Position numbers and translations under genes: made by a program. DNA of 64,000 nucleotides from the NCBI GenBank assembly GCA_949710005.1, contig OX453277.1, forward strand, positions 12,224,178 through 12,288,177, given 5' to 3'. The stretch is from Ricordea florida (Eukaryota > Cnidaria > Anthozoa > Corallimorpharia > Ricordeidae). Shown here one piece after another: positions 21,142 through 33,469 of this stretch (within the stretch, counting starts at the first letter, position 1; each line of letters begins with the position of its first letter). The notes below the pieces were generated by a model, which was given only the letters and a program-made list of their open reading frames with translations, had not been told where the DNA came from and did not search any database.

Positions 21142-24100
21142 CTGTCTGATGTGAGGTGGAATGTCCTTTCCCACTTCACTTAAGAGGGTTCCGGGCTTCC
21201 CTGCGGCAGCCGCCAATCGCTCCATAGCTTGACGCGAATTCAGTACCATTCCATATTCCCGAGAGGCCAACGAAGTGGGGGGTGACCAACCACGTATCTC
21301 GGAAGATACTCTTGAAGAACTCGTTCCTCTTCGTTCTAACGAGCTTTCAGGTCGAGCGAAAAAGGATTTTCCAAGAGGAGGACCGCCTTTGCTCAGGGGC
21401 AAAGAGGAGGCCATTCGGCTAAGTAGCTCTCGATGCGACGGTTCTGAGGCCCGAACGGCTTCGCGACGGTGCATTTCCAACTCGTGCAGGGCAGCCATAC
21501 GTGGACCAAGCCTCGCTTCCATTCGGTTGGACAGTCCGGTTCCAATGAAGGGTCTGTCATGATACAATTTGTGACGAACAGGCGAAGATCGTTCATATGG
21601 CAGTCTGATACCTTCCCCGTGACGTAGAAATGGAGGTTCGTTGACATGCTCCCTCTCAGGGACAGGAATCCGGAGGCTTTCCTTTTCTCGGAGCTCCATC
21701 CTTGGATCTTTGTCCTTGACTTGAAGAAGCTCTAAACTCCTGCGCCTTTCTTGGTGATCACTGGGTTGCTCCATGCGGATCCTAGAATCAACATCTGGAC
21801 TCACACGTTCTCGCACTCTATGCTCTTCCCTACTACTAGGATCGTCACTATGCTTACGTTGTTCCTCAAGTTGCCGAAGTCCGATGTTTATCACACCCGA
21901 ATTTCCATGTGTGGCTAAGGAGCGGATTGGGGGACCGTCCGTGTCTCTTCCTGGTCTACCTCCTCGGCCCAAGAGATCAACTGCTCGCTGACTTGGCACG
22001 TTCTTCTCCTCTATCGCTTTAACAGAATGCACTGCATTGTCTTTCGCTTGAATTCTATAAAAAGGCGAGTTTTCTCTATCAGTGAGAGTATGCTCCTCGT
22101 GTCGCTGTCGCTCGGAAGGAAACCTAAGATCTGCGTCATCTAGTGGTCTAAGACGCGGTGGTGGCGGCTTCAAGAAATCAGCCATAAATGCACCGTGCTC
22201 CCTATTTATTTCGTCTCCGTGGCGTCCATTCAATAATCCTGGATCTCTTCTTTCCGAGGGTGAGAGCAAAGTGCCACCCGGGCTCCGTCCAGGAGACATA
22301 CGATTTGACTCCTTAGAATATGGAATATTTGAATGCTTGGAGAGTCCCCTCGAAGGGGAAGGCATGTTCAGACCAGGAATAATAAAGTCGCCCGGTAGTG
22401 GCTTTGACTTGAGACTTTCCTCGGCCTTAGCCCTTATCATTTCTTCCTCTCGCCGACGGTTCAGATCAGACAGGGTTAAAGGCTGGTGAAGCGGTCTTCG
22501 TTCGTGATGCGGAGACATGGCTGGAACCATGTGTTCCCTTGTAGACTTCTCGGCTGCCTTTTGCAGTTGATGAGGTGAAAGTAAAACATCTCCACTCAAA
22601 CGCCTAGCCTTATCCTCGTGAAGGGCCTCCAGTTCTCTCAACGTGGCCAGAGACGGCTTTCCCATTTGCTGAAGATGCGACAGCATTAGGGGTGGACGCT
22701 TGTTTGCAACATGCGCGATAGGTTTGACGACTTTGGGCCCTTGTATTGGAGATTTGTTGCCCATGTGATCCCTCTCTGGCGGCGAAAGCTTCTCGGATTG
22801 ACATGTTTTGCAGTCTGGCTGCGGGCACATGGCTTTCTCACTTTCACGGCGTTCTCGTGACAGAGCTGCTGACATGTGGTCGTTGGCGTGGTGTCCAAAA
22901 GCGTGCAATGGTCCATGATGGCTAATACTAAGTATTCCTGAGGGGAGACCCCTTGGATTGTTTCCATGAAAAGGACAGTTAACGTCACGCTTACATGGAA
23001 CACCGGATTTCATGTTGCCGTGGAGGTGATGTCCACATGGATTTGCAGAAAATCGATTTACTTGAGACAATGGACTCCCAAATATTCCCGAGCCAGGAAC
23101 CGGGGCACTGTGCGTTATAAGATGAGGAGTAAACGTTCGGGGGGAATAACCTTTCATGTGTGGTGAAGGTGGACCTAGGCCTGGCGGTACGGCAATTCCA
23201 CTTCCGTCATGCATTGGTACAACTGGAATCAAAATGGCAGCCCTGTGCGGGGGCATGTGCATCGGTCTACCAAGGTTATCCTTAATGCCGCCAGGAATTG
23301 TTGGATTAACAGCGCTAAAAGGCTTTTTCGTGTTAAGAAAAGTTGTTGGTTTTCTTGGAGGAGACAGGCTTTGAGATTTTGAAAAGGGCTGCTCTATATC
23401 CTTCCGGTTTGAGTCATCCGATCTAGAGTCTTTGGGAGTTTCATCGCTGCCATTCGAAGGCTCGAGAGGATTAAGCATCTCTTCTTGAATAGGCTTTCTT
23501 TTTTCATCTTCGTCATCCAAAATCTCAATGGGGGTGATCAACTTGCGAGAGTGTTCTCCATCACTTAACGCAGGTTCTTTATTCGAGGAACCTGCCTCTG
23601 GGTTAACAGAGTCATCATCTTGCGAATTGCTCTTATATTCTGGGTCACCTACAAGTTTTCTGATTTTCGGCACCGGTTCAAGACCTGAAGACTCCTTTGA
23701 TGGCAACCCGTGCTTCAATGGTGGAGGCGGTGGAGCCCTACTCTCGGCTGATTTTAAAACGCTTTCACTTCCTGAGCTAGAGTCTGGCGAAGAAGGCTTT
23801 AACCGGGGCAGTGTTTTTGGAACATTTGGTGGAAAGCTCCTACGAAGAAAACTCCGATGCAGTTCGCTTTGAAAGTTATCTCTCGGAGAGCTAGCTGGGG
23901 GTTCCTCTTGGTTGCTAGGGTTCAAAGGAGATGAAGGGACTTCGGATTGCTCAACCTGCTTCTCCTGCGACATGACATTCTCCTGGTTCTCCTCAGGAAG
24001 AGAAGAATCGTCTTCCTTCTCTAGCTGTGCCCCTTCCTTGCTCTGATCACCCTTAGGAGCCCTTGCCTGTTGCAGAGTGTCCTCAGCGCAAAGCTTATTT

Positions 24101-26829
24101 TGTTGCAACAACAACTCCACCAACCAGTTGTGCCTGGGCAGATCACGTGCATACCGATTCTGACTAATGAGATGAGGTGGAGTGGATCTCTCCTTTTCTT
24201 TCTCCTTTTCTTCACTTTTCCGTTTCTGTCTTACTCCAAGGCGCTTTTCTTTCTTGGTCTCGTCTCTTTTTTTGTCCTCTTTAACTAAGCCCCCCTGTGT
24301 CTCTGTGAGTGAACAGCCTTCCTGCCCACTATCAAAACTGTCCGACGCGGTTACCACAGCGACGTCTTCGTTAGCAAAACATTCGTCATTCCCGGTCTGG
24401 CTGTTACCATGTTCCTGTTTCTTCTCGCCCTCTTTTTCACTTGCTCCACTTTCCTTCGTAATATTTAATTCCGAGTCCTGTTTTATCTGGTCTTCAGGGG
24501 TTGTTTCCTCCTTGTCGTTTGAACCGCTAAGTGGAGAATTTGACTCTCTTCCCATGGCGTTGCCGTTATTTTCGCATTCGTTCAAATCTGCAACTGCCCC
24601 AGCGCCTGCCGAAGAAGTCAAATGGGCAACCTGTTTCTTATTTTTCGACATAACGTCATCACTCTCCGAATCAAGCTGTTTAATTCGCTTGGTTGACTTT
24701 GCCACCTTGCCACTTGCCCTTCCTTTACTTCCTTTTGTTCTACGGCGCGGGCTATTCACGACGGTTTTATGAATGATCTTGTTTCCTTTCGGCTTCTTTC
24801 GTTTCTTCTTCTTCACTTTACCACGGACAGGTAGCGCGGCTTGCTCAGGTTCGCTAAGTTCGCCAGCATCTGACATGCCCTCAATGTTGGAAAGCTCCGA
24901 TTCCGTGGGCACATTCTCGGAGTTCTGTTCATTGCTTTCCACCGTTTCTTTACCACGCTGTCTGGAAGTTTGAATTTCTTTCTTTTCCGGGCTGCCTTCA
25001 AAATCGTAACACTCAGCAATTCGTATGTCTTCAGGTTCATGTCGGTACTTGTCGCCGTTTGTCGCCATATCGCTCTCCTGCAGGACCTCTGAATGGGAAT
25101 CTACTACATGATTTTCCCCCGAGTCATCACTCCCGCAGAAACCCTTATCAATCCGCTCGTGGCTTTGACCGGCGTTTATTCCATCAGCAACGCCCAACGA
25201 AGATCCCTCATTGCACTTTGTAACACAAACATCCTCATATTTACTGGAATGCTCGCACTGCATGTTAGGCTCTTCCATGAGCCGAGCTAGCTTTGAACAT
25301 TTGATACTGCTGTGATCTGACTGATCTTCGATACCTACGTAACTTGCCTGAGTGCATTTCGTGTTATCAAACACAACTAGCGTGTTGTCCTTTGTGACAT
25401 TATTTTCGCAGTTCGGTTGCCCATCTTCATTGGGGCATTCACAAGGCTCATACTCGGCCAGATTGTTAAACAAATTTCTTGTAGGAAATCCAGATTCATT
25501 TTTAGCGGACTCCATAAAGTCGTAGTCGTCCTTCACACCGTTGCATCGCACTTCGGGCTCGGACTTAAGCCCGTTCTCTGCTGGGAAAATTGGACTCTCT
25601 CCATTTTCTTGAAGCCCACTTGCGCAAGTTCGACTGTTTTGCGGGACGGTTTCTCCATCAGCGTCACTAAACATGAGTTCGTCGTCAGAAACATTTTCAA
25701 AGGTTAACGGGTCCAGCTCAGGTTTACGCTTAACGTCAGCACTGGACACAAATTCTGACTCGCTTGATGTCACAATCATACCCGACAAAGGCGAACCATT
25801 TTGCTTACTACCAAGGCGATTGTCTTTACTATAGTTGACTTGTCTCACTTCAACCTTGCTTTCATTGACAAATTCGATGCTTTTCTTTTCCTGGGCTCCG
25901 CCTTTCCGCAGAAACCGATCAAACAGCGACTCTCTTTCTGGTGCAAGCTTAGACACTTTATCGTTGTTTTTCTCCCGAGTATGAAGACCACGTTCATTCA
26001 CCAGTTCAATATTATACTCAGGGGAGTGGTCTCCGTAACATCGGTCGTACATTGAAGCTCCCCGGCAATTACTTTCCTCGATACTTCGTTGCACATCTAT
26101 ATTTTCGTTAGGAATTTTATTGTCCTCCATATCCACAACACGTTCACAACTGGGATTTTCCTTCCTATTTTCAAAGATGTCTACCAGTTTCTTTGTAAGC
26201 TGCTCGCGTTGAAGTAGTTCTGCGCGCGCAATATCCTCACTAAGTAAACGTTTTTGCCGGGCCAGGTCCTGGGTAAGTCTTTGCTTTTCGCGAGGCGCGT
26301 CACGTCTGTGAGCAATAACTTTAGTCACCTTATTAGGTGACTCATCCACGTGTTGTAACCTTTTGCTAGTAGGTTCACTGGTGGGTGACAATTTCCTACC
26401 CTCTATTGACTCCTCAACTGGCCGTGTATTTCGTACAGGAGGACCGTAACGGGCCTGGTGTCGAGGTCCGTCTCCGCTTTGTCTTTGAAAGTGATGAGAA
26501 GAAAGCTTTCGTTGTTGAATTGCGTCCAAGTTGTTCGCGTTCCGCTCAGAGTGCTGATCCCGCTCTCGTACACCAAGTCGAGCTGGAGGTCTGCCGGTCG
26601 TCCGGCCTCGCTTGTTATCCCCGCTTGATTTGGATTTGTGACTAAAAGGAGGGCGTCCTCGTGGTTTTCCTCCTTCTCGTTGATGTGAGTGCGAGGAAAA
26701 GTAGAAACTGGACATGTCATGAGACGACAAACTGCCCGCTGCTAGTACCGTTTTGACTCTCTCCCTCTGTAACTCACTTTCGTCTTCTGTCGAGTTCCCC
26801 GAGCTCACCAAAGTCTCTCCTGATTTAAG
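21142..26829 (-). CDS. giant exon: low-complexity chromatin-protein body with AT-hook-like motifs
   Basis: A 1,896-codon open frame, acceptor TTTACCTTGCAG, donor CAG/GTTAGT, both phase 0. In the joined protein it covers residues 147-2042. Near the start are two AT-hook-like motifs, KPRGRPP (about 201-207) and KRGRTTGRPP (about 219-228). Then come a short charged helix (RQKRLLSEDIARAELLQRE), a long acidic Ser/Glu-rich region, a strong nuclear-localisation-like cluster (KVKKKKRKKPKGNK) and proline runs. A Cys/His cluster lies at about 1409-1485, and the rest is an Arg/Pro/Ser-rich region. It is mostly intrinsically disordered by composition. An in-frame ATG lies upstream of the acceptor (26898), so a separate gene starting here cannot be excluded. 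I prefer splicing because the acceptor is strong and the phase matches the PHD exon. Family not recognised. Confidence 0.75.
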
Positions 26830-28855
26830 CTGCAAGGTAAACAAAACAAGTGCGTCAAAACTCTGTGTACGCGTATGTATACTCCTCCTCGGCGACACAC
26901 TGAGTTCGTTGCTGAGTCACTCTCAGGAAACAAAAAATATATATAATGAAAACAGAAATAGTAATACCCGATTAGAATTAGTTTGATTGAAAAAGTCTCT
27001 GACAAACAACATTCTACCAAACGTGACGTAACGTAGAGGTTTTGGATTTTTACGCGACAAAATGAAAGACGCACAGTTTTAGTTAATGCATGGGGTTACT
27101 ACCCCTTGCGAGACATACATTCAGCCAGCATCCCAAGAGAAACAAAATAACTCACTCTCGACAATCTCAATCAATAATGATGAATCTCAATATATGATGG
27201 CTAAGCCCGCCACAACACCACATAACCTATCCAAACAATATCGACCGGAAATCTTAACTTTCGCCTTATATTCAGCTGAGTTGTTTTATCGACCGGCGTC
27301 AGCTCACAGTTGCCACAGTTCAGAGAAGCAAGTCTGTCTATGGTGTTCACACGTAATCAAACAGCGAAAGCTCTTACTGGTTGCAGATCTGAGCTGAAAC
27401 CAAGTAACAGTGTTCAAGGACGGCGCTGATAACCGTGAAAGCGTGAAATCCATGGGACAATCCAAATGCCACGTATTTGTTGAATTGTATAACAAGAATC
27501 GAAACCTAGGGATATTGACAGAGGTCGGAATAACAAGGGTCATATATGTTACAAGGCACATATCATAATTCTAGTACCGAGTTCCGGTTTGTGCCGACTC
27601 GAGTCACTAACGGTATTGGCCTGAATCCAAGTTTACTGATCAATCAAATCCGTCCTAGTTATAAATAAATGTAAAGCTGTCTTTCGCTTGGTCACAGCTA
27701 AATAGACCTTTCCCGCCCAATAATCTGAAACGGATATTTTAAGCACGGCTGTATGGCTGAAATACACGAAGCGGAATTAGTTGAATCGTCAGAGCAATGT
27801 TTAAGCAACTAGTGAGCGCCCCAGACAAAGGACATAATTTCTTTTCAATGTGTTTATCAGTCAAACTAATGTGGCATTGCAGACGACGTGGCCCGAGACC
27901 CGAGACGAAGAGACCACGGAACTCCCTCATCAAGTGGATCACGTACACTGAGCCCAAAACAACTCCACTTTAAAAAGTGTCATAGAACAATCCTTTTGAC
28001 ATTGCAATTATAGGCCAATATATTCTGAGAAAAAAAAGGCAAAGCTTTTATAGAAGCCTCCCTAGATCCTTTGTGTACCCAGTTTCTTTGGTTCACTTTA
28101 TTTTTTTGGAAAATTTTAAAATCTCGCGTAAAACCACTAATATGCACTCTTAGTCCATACATATTGAGGCATAGCGTTGTGTAAAAAAAAATCACTTTCT
28201 CGAAATGTGTCAAAAAAAACCTTAAGTATTGCTCAGTAATTTTGAATTCAAAATCTCTTATTATTTAAAAGCTACAGAGCAGTTATTCAGTTCTTTGGAG
28301 ATATATGAGTATTCAGTTAAAGTTATGAACGTTAACAAATTATTTAAGATTTAATTATAAGTTGTGTTTTCCTCTCGTCTCCCTCTCCATCACTTGCGTG
28401 ATGTTACGTTGTCACGTTGCAAAAAACTTTGAAACTTAAGCTACCCGAATAATTTTGAACCCCCGAGTAATGTTTGTTCTAACCCATTGCTTGATCTAAT
28501 CGTTAAGTCCTAATATCAATTCAAGAATTGTTTAAGTCGCTCTGTTGGCCAGAGCCTATCGAGTTTAAATCATTAAACCGAGGATAGAGGGTCGACTCAA
28601 CAAGAACGAACGAGAGGAGGAGAAACCGCTTAGGACGATGCGGACGAGAATTAAATAATAATGCTTAAGTCCTAAATCCGCTCAAATCCAAGCACGGCAT
28701 GCAATATGTTTTTCCTATCGGAGCATCCAGCATTAAATGGCCTCAGTTGCTTGGGGACTAGTAGTCTCCGATAGCTCTGTGGTAAAGCGTCAGAACTACA
28801 GTCGAACCTCGCTATATTTCAATTTGGTAATTATCTCGAACTCCCCACTGTCTCT

Positions 28856-28966
28856 AGTCTCCCCCGCAGCCGTTATTAGGATCGTCACGCAACGCTTCTC
28901 CCCCACTAACCGTTAATGGGGGAGAAGCGTTGCGTGACGATCCCAATAACGGCTGCAGAGGAGACT
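28856..28966. mobile_element. 111-bp near-perfect hairpin element nested in the pogo-like element
   Basis: Arms of about 50 bases (AGTCTCCCCCGCAGCCGTTA and its inverse) surround an 11-base loop. It interrupts the TCTCGAACTC repeat context on both sides, so it inserted after the host element. Confidence 0.8.
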
Positions 28967-29022
28967 ACACTATCTCGAACTCAAACTCATTCCCCTTGGA
29001 TTGGTTTTTCAGCCATTTACTA

Positions 29023-29165
29023 TCGGCTTTCTCGAACACCCGCTATCTCGAACACCCGCTATCTCGAACACGCGCTATCTCGAACATCCGTTATCTCGAA
29101 CACCCGCTATCTTGAACATCCGCTATCTCGAACAAGCGCTATCTCGAACACCCGCTTAATCTCGA
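29023..29165. repeat. tandem ~15-16 bp minisatellite
   Basis: About eight or nine copies of TATCTCGAACACCCGC with scattered changes. The unit is itself the sub-terminal motif of the surrounding pogo-like element, so the array probably grew from it. Confidence 0.85.
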
Positions 29166-29739
29166 AATATTTTTCGTTTCTTGAGAGGTCGAAATAGGGT
29201 TCAACTAAGTTCGAATCCCCTTGGGGGAACTCGCATTTGCTTTTCCCAACTTTACCTGCGACAAAGCTGGAAAAAGCTTTAATATAAGCATTCAGTAACT
29301 GCTTTGAACCTAACAATTTATACATCTGAAAGGAAATTTCCATAACTGGAAGTCATACGCTTCCTGTTCTGCTTGGTTGGAGAATTTGGCGTTAGATCAA
29401 ATCAGTTTATAATTACGTCAATTCTCAAGGTTTGCTTCACAATTTATTGCCGGATACTGTGAGGCGAAGTTGCACCTTGATCAATAGTGTTATTGAAAAG
29501 CAGGAGCTCATTAATGGGCTCCTGTGAAAAGTTAAACAAGACGTTGGCTCACGTACTTTGTTTGTCAGTCCTTTCAGTTTCCATCAGCAAATTTAGAACC
29601 ATTCATACGGAAATATACTCAAAATTACTGTACAATGGTACTGTTTGTCTTTTCCACTTGTTATGAAAATTACTATCTAATAAGGTTCTAACGCTCTCAC
29701 CTAAGTAATTGAGACAAGATAGAGTGAAAGCTACAGAAC

Positions 29740-30312
29740 AGCAGTGTTGTGTCGTGGTACTGTCCGTTATACCGCTAAATTAGTGTGAGTTTCTTAGCGT
29801 TTTCATCTGTGGATCAAATTATGCAGTGCGCAGGACCATTTTTTGGAAAACTACTAAGCTGCACTGCACTGTGATACTGCTTGTTTTAATATTTTATGCA
29901 GTTCTAACGTTTTAATTTGTGGAACAAATTATGCAGTGTGACCATTTTTTGGAAAACTACTAAGCTGCACTGCACTGTGATACTGTTTGTTTTAATATTT
30001 TGTGCAGTTCTAACGTTTTAATTTGTGGAACAAACTATGCAGTGTGACCATTCTTTGGAAAACTATTGAGCAGTGCTGCAGTGTGGTGCTGTTTGTTTTA
30101 TTATTCAGTGTGTTTTTATAACATTTTCATCTGTGGATCAAACCACGCCATGTGACCAATCTTTGGAAAGCTGCTGAACAGTACTGCGCTGAGCTACTAT
30201 TCATTTTACTACAGTGTGGTTCTAACTTTTTCATCCATGTTTCAAACCATGCCGTGTGGATATTCGTTGGAAAACTACTCAAGCAGAACTGTCCTACGCA
30301 GGGTACTGTTTG
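29740..30312 (+). repeat. tandem array of a ~105-bp satellite-like unit
   Basis: At least five consecutive units share GACCATTYTTTGGAAAACTA, then CTGCACTGTGATACTGTTTG, then CAGTTCTAACGTTTTAAT and GTGGAWCAAAYTATGCAGTG. The GACCA block recurs at about 29841, 29940, 30046 and 30153, a period of 99-107 bases. No protein is encoded. Confidence 0.85.
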
Positions 30313-30490
30313 CCATGGATCAGTTGACACGAGATTCGTAAGCCAATCACCTATTGCAGCGATACAAAACTAAACGACTGCGACTTTTCAACACTATGAA
30401 ATTGGGATGATAAAAATAAATCCAAATATCATCACCCGCTGAAGGTCACTTATGCCTTAACCGAACATGTCGTGCATGGCATGTCATATA

Positions 30491-30667
30491 TAGAGCGTTT
30501 TCACTCACGTGGCCAGCAGCCATGCAATTTTTTTGGAACAAAAGAAAGTTTTTACATAAGAAAAGAGTTCAACTCCCAGAGGATTAGTTTGGAACACCAA
30601 CATGGCCGCCGTTTCATTGTTTTGGAACACCAATATGGCTGCTGTGACGTCATGTGAAAACGCTCTA
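30491..30667. mobile_element. MITE ending TAGAGCGTTTTCAC / GTGAAAACGCTCTA
   Basis: Perfect 14-bp inverted ends, extended by CACGTGG-like against GACGTCAT. The interior includes two direct copies of TTTGGAACACCAAYATGGCYGC. From memory, elements with TAGAGCGTTTTCAC ends are frequent in corals. Confidence 0.75.
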
Positions 30668-31189
30668 TTACGACCAGGCCGAAAGTCAAAATGACTGGAG
30701 TTCGTTTTTGGACCGGACCAATACACAGTCTCGCTCCATACAATCCCAAAAAACCAGCCCAATATCCAGCCATCTTGACCCAACTACCTTGGCCGTCAAG
30801 GATGCAAACTGGATAGAAGACACCTGCGGGTGAAGAACAGTTTCTTGTCCTTTCCGTGGTAGTATCATTTTCATGTTCCGCCGGCGATCAGATATCAGTA
30901 CTTAAGAAAGAGCGGCGGTTCAAAGGTACAATACGGCAAAAACTGAACCAATGTCACATTACAACTCTAATCGAATTTCAGCCTAAAAGGGGTTAACCTT
31001 CGGCAGCCAGTAGGAAGACTAGACACGTGCTCCTACAACGAAGGGATAAACAGACTGGGTGCGGCAAGCTTGCACAGGAGTCCCACTTAGATATTAACTT
31101 TGAGAAAAGCACAGCACTGACAATATTTTAAAAAAATAAAAATATCTTAGAACTTTTAGAGCGCTCAGTGGTCTTTCTCTGAGAATGAT

Positions 31190-31565
31190 CATTAGTTGTT
31201 CCACTGAACAGTAGTATTCTGTGGTACTGTTTGTCTAACTATTAAGAGTGGTTCTAACTTTTCATCTGTGTATCAAAACATACGTTGTAACCACTCATTG
31301 GAAAGTCAGTGAACAGTATTGTACTGTGGTAATGTTTGTTTTACTATACAGTATAGTTCTAACGTTTTGTACATCAAACCATGGACGGTAATCACTCGTG
31401 AGAAAGCTACTGAACAATACCGTATTGTGGTAATGTTTGTTTTACGAGACAATGCAGTTCTACCTTTTTTTATCTACTGATCAAATCATGAAGTGCGACC
31501 ATTTTCTTGGACAGCTACTAAACAGAACAGTTCTGTGGCACTTTTTGTTACACTATGCACCGCTG
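31190..31565 (+). repeat. second array of the ~105-bp unit
   Basis: Three to four degenerate units with the same diagnostic blocks (GTGGTACTGTTTGT, GTTCTAACTTTTCATCTGTG, GGAAAGCTACTGAACA). About 0.9 kb of unrelated sequence, including the MITE at 30.5 kb, separates it from the first array. Confidence 0.8.
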
Positions 31566-32872
31566 TATGATTTTCATGATTTTGGATGACAAAAAAAATT
31601 TTGTATGCCACGCATTAATCAGCATTTCAGTTTTTTTTTAATCATTTTCTTGCGGCAAGAGAATACAAACACCACGTGATAAAACTCACCGAAAATATAA
31701 CTAATAAAATTTTCAAATGACAAATTTCTTATTTAATGTAGAACATTAATCAATTTAAGAAACCTAAAATAAACATCACAGAAGCCGACGGCTGAATTTT
31801 AAGAACTGAATAAGCCACAGAAATATATTTAAAAGCAAGTTTGATATTACGTCAAGTAATTACAACTGATATTATAAATACAACTGAAAGATAAGTTTTA
31901 AACAAAAGTATTTAATACCATAATGAAAAGCCCCTTCGGCAGTGAATTTTAAGAATTTTTTGTGGACTAACGTGCGAAAGGTGAGCTATGAAAACGGCTG
32001 TTGACGATGCTCGCTGACGAAACTCGCGCCAGACAAATCGAGTCATATTGGTGTCAAACAAATTACAGGTGCTTCGCGATATAATCCCCTTACATCATGT
32101 AACGGACACCCTAACATTGGCCATCAAAATCAGGCCCGGAAACCCAAGGCTGCCTATTGATAACGGCAACAAATATCTGCCGATTTGGTGTAATTGTAAA
32201 TGTTGCAGCTCGAAGCATTTTCCTAATCATATCATTTGAGAAGGCATAACGGAAAAGAAACGGAATAAAAGAGAAGAATAAAAAGCTTTGCGCAGCGAGG
32301 TAAAACAGACCGAAGAATTTTGTCGCCGTTCAACTTAGGCGCGATTACTTTCTCTATAGTGCACTAAGATGACACAGCGGAAACGAGATATTGTTTTTGT
32401 TTTTAGTTCGTGCCGTCGTGATATCAGTACTCAGCAAGTTTGTAGCTTTTAGGCCACAAAATAAGGTGTGCAAGTCTGGAGTCCGGCTTTTTTTGCTTTT
32501 CTTGTGTTTCTAGATAATAAGAATTATCATTGAATAGGGCATTGCCGTCAAAGTTTCGCATAACCGAAAAAAATTAGGGTCCGTATATCAACATATGCAA
32601 CGCTACTGCGCTAATACAAAACAGTTACCTCGACAACATTAGGTATAGTCGTTAAAATATTTATAAATCGACCCCAGCTGTTACAAAAGTCTTGGCCGTT
32701 CGCACTTGTTTTTATCCTAAACACAATTTTAAACGTGATTTTGGAAAAAAAAATTATTTTCCTTGTTTGCTCCGTTTTCTTACTTAATGTCTAAGAATAT
32801 CCATGATGTACTTCGAACAAGAAAACTTTTGCGTCATACAAATAGCAAAATTAAATTTAAAAAATAATTTAC

Positions 32873-33051
32873 CAGAGCACTGACCGAGTGTATTCTTGTT
32901 TTCCTAACTCCTTTTCTTGTCGTTTTACTCTCAAACGGATTTTCCAAATATGGACAAAAAGCGCCTATGGAACAGTACACACACATCCAAGGTGCATCGA
33001 ACTCCAAAGCTTCGGCTGGGATCCCTGGATCGTGGCAATTTTGATGATAAC
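32873..33051 (-). CDS. exon 3: second half of the PHD finger
   Basis: The acceptor TTTCAG at 33052 is followed by two bases completing the codon left by exon 2. The exon then supplies Y-H-Q-N-C and W-M-C-V-Y-C, the His and last three Cys of a Cys4-His-Cys3 PHD finger. In the joined protein these are H89, C92, C110 and C113. The conserved Trp two residues before C110 is present. After the finger comes a basic tail (KTTRKGVRKTR), which in nuclear proteins may touch DNA or act as a localisation signal. It ends at the donor CTG/GTAAAT in phase 0. The residues around the His (GYHQNCH) closely resemble the first PHD finger of MTF2/PHF19. Confidence 0.85.
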
Positions 33052-33469
33052 CTGAAAGTAAAAACACGTCGCAATTTAGTTTACTAAATTGAAGTTTCTA
33101 AGTTTCGCTTGGTAAATAACTTGTTTCATTTGAATATTTCCGAGTCTTTTTGTGCCAGCGACTAATGCATGTTTTGTCTAGCTACGCCTCTGAAATTTAG
33201 CCATCGATTTTTTCACGTACGGGAACGACAAGCCATGCGTTACACCGTATGCAAAGTGTGCAGTGGTAACTCGATTTCAACCAGTCGAATAACAGCTATT
33301 GATCGAAGTGTACAGATTCAAGTTAAAAAAACATTAACTCACTTTTCTCAACTGAGACAAGCGTGCACGAAAGACCTTCAAAACAGATATAATCGTAACG
33401 GCAACATTCAAAATAAAATAGAGAATCAAGGTAAACAATAAAATTTGGTAAGGTTTAAGATGGAGCCAT

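Larger units (their letters stand above)
28799..29207. mobile_element. pogo/Tigger-like non-autonomous element
   Basis: The left end TA-CAGTCGAACCTCGCTATAT and the right end CGAAATAGGGTTCAACT match the style of pogo/Tigger ends, with a TA flank on the left. The right end lacks the final CTGTA, so it is slightly decayed. The interior carries an expanded TATCTCGAACACCCGC minisatellite and a separate hairpin insertion. No transposase frame is present. Confidence 0.6.
26830..32872 (-). other. predicted intron 3 (6.0 kb), repeat-rich
   Basis: Between the PHD exon and the giant exon I see no further coding exon. The second PHD finger and extended homology region typical of Polycomb-like proteins were not found on the minus strand here. 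It holds a pogo-like non-autonomous element with a nested hairpin (28.8-29.2 kb), two arrays of a ~105-bp repeat and a MITE at 30.5 kb. A small uncharacterised exon could have been missed. Confidence 0.5.

Noticed and set aside
24182..24772. 196-codon plus-strand frame and other plus-strand frames over 21-27 kb
   Set aside because: They are complements of the giant low-complexity exon, and their Ser/Phe/Leu-rich composition is a shadow of its Glu/Lys-rich codons.
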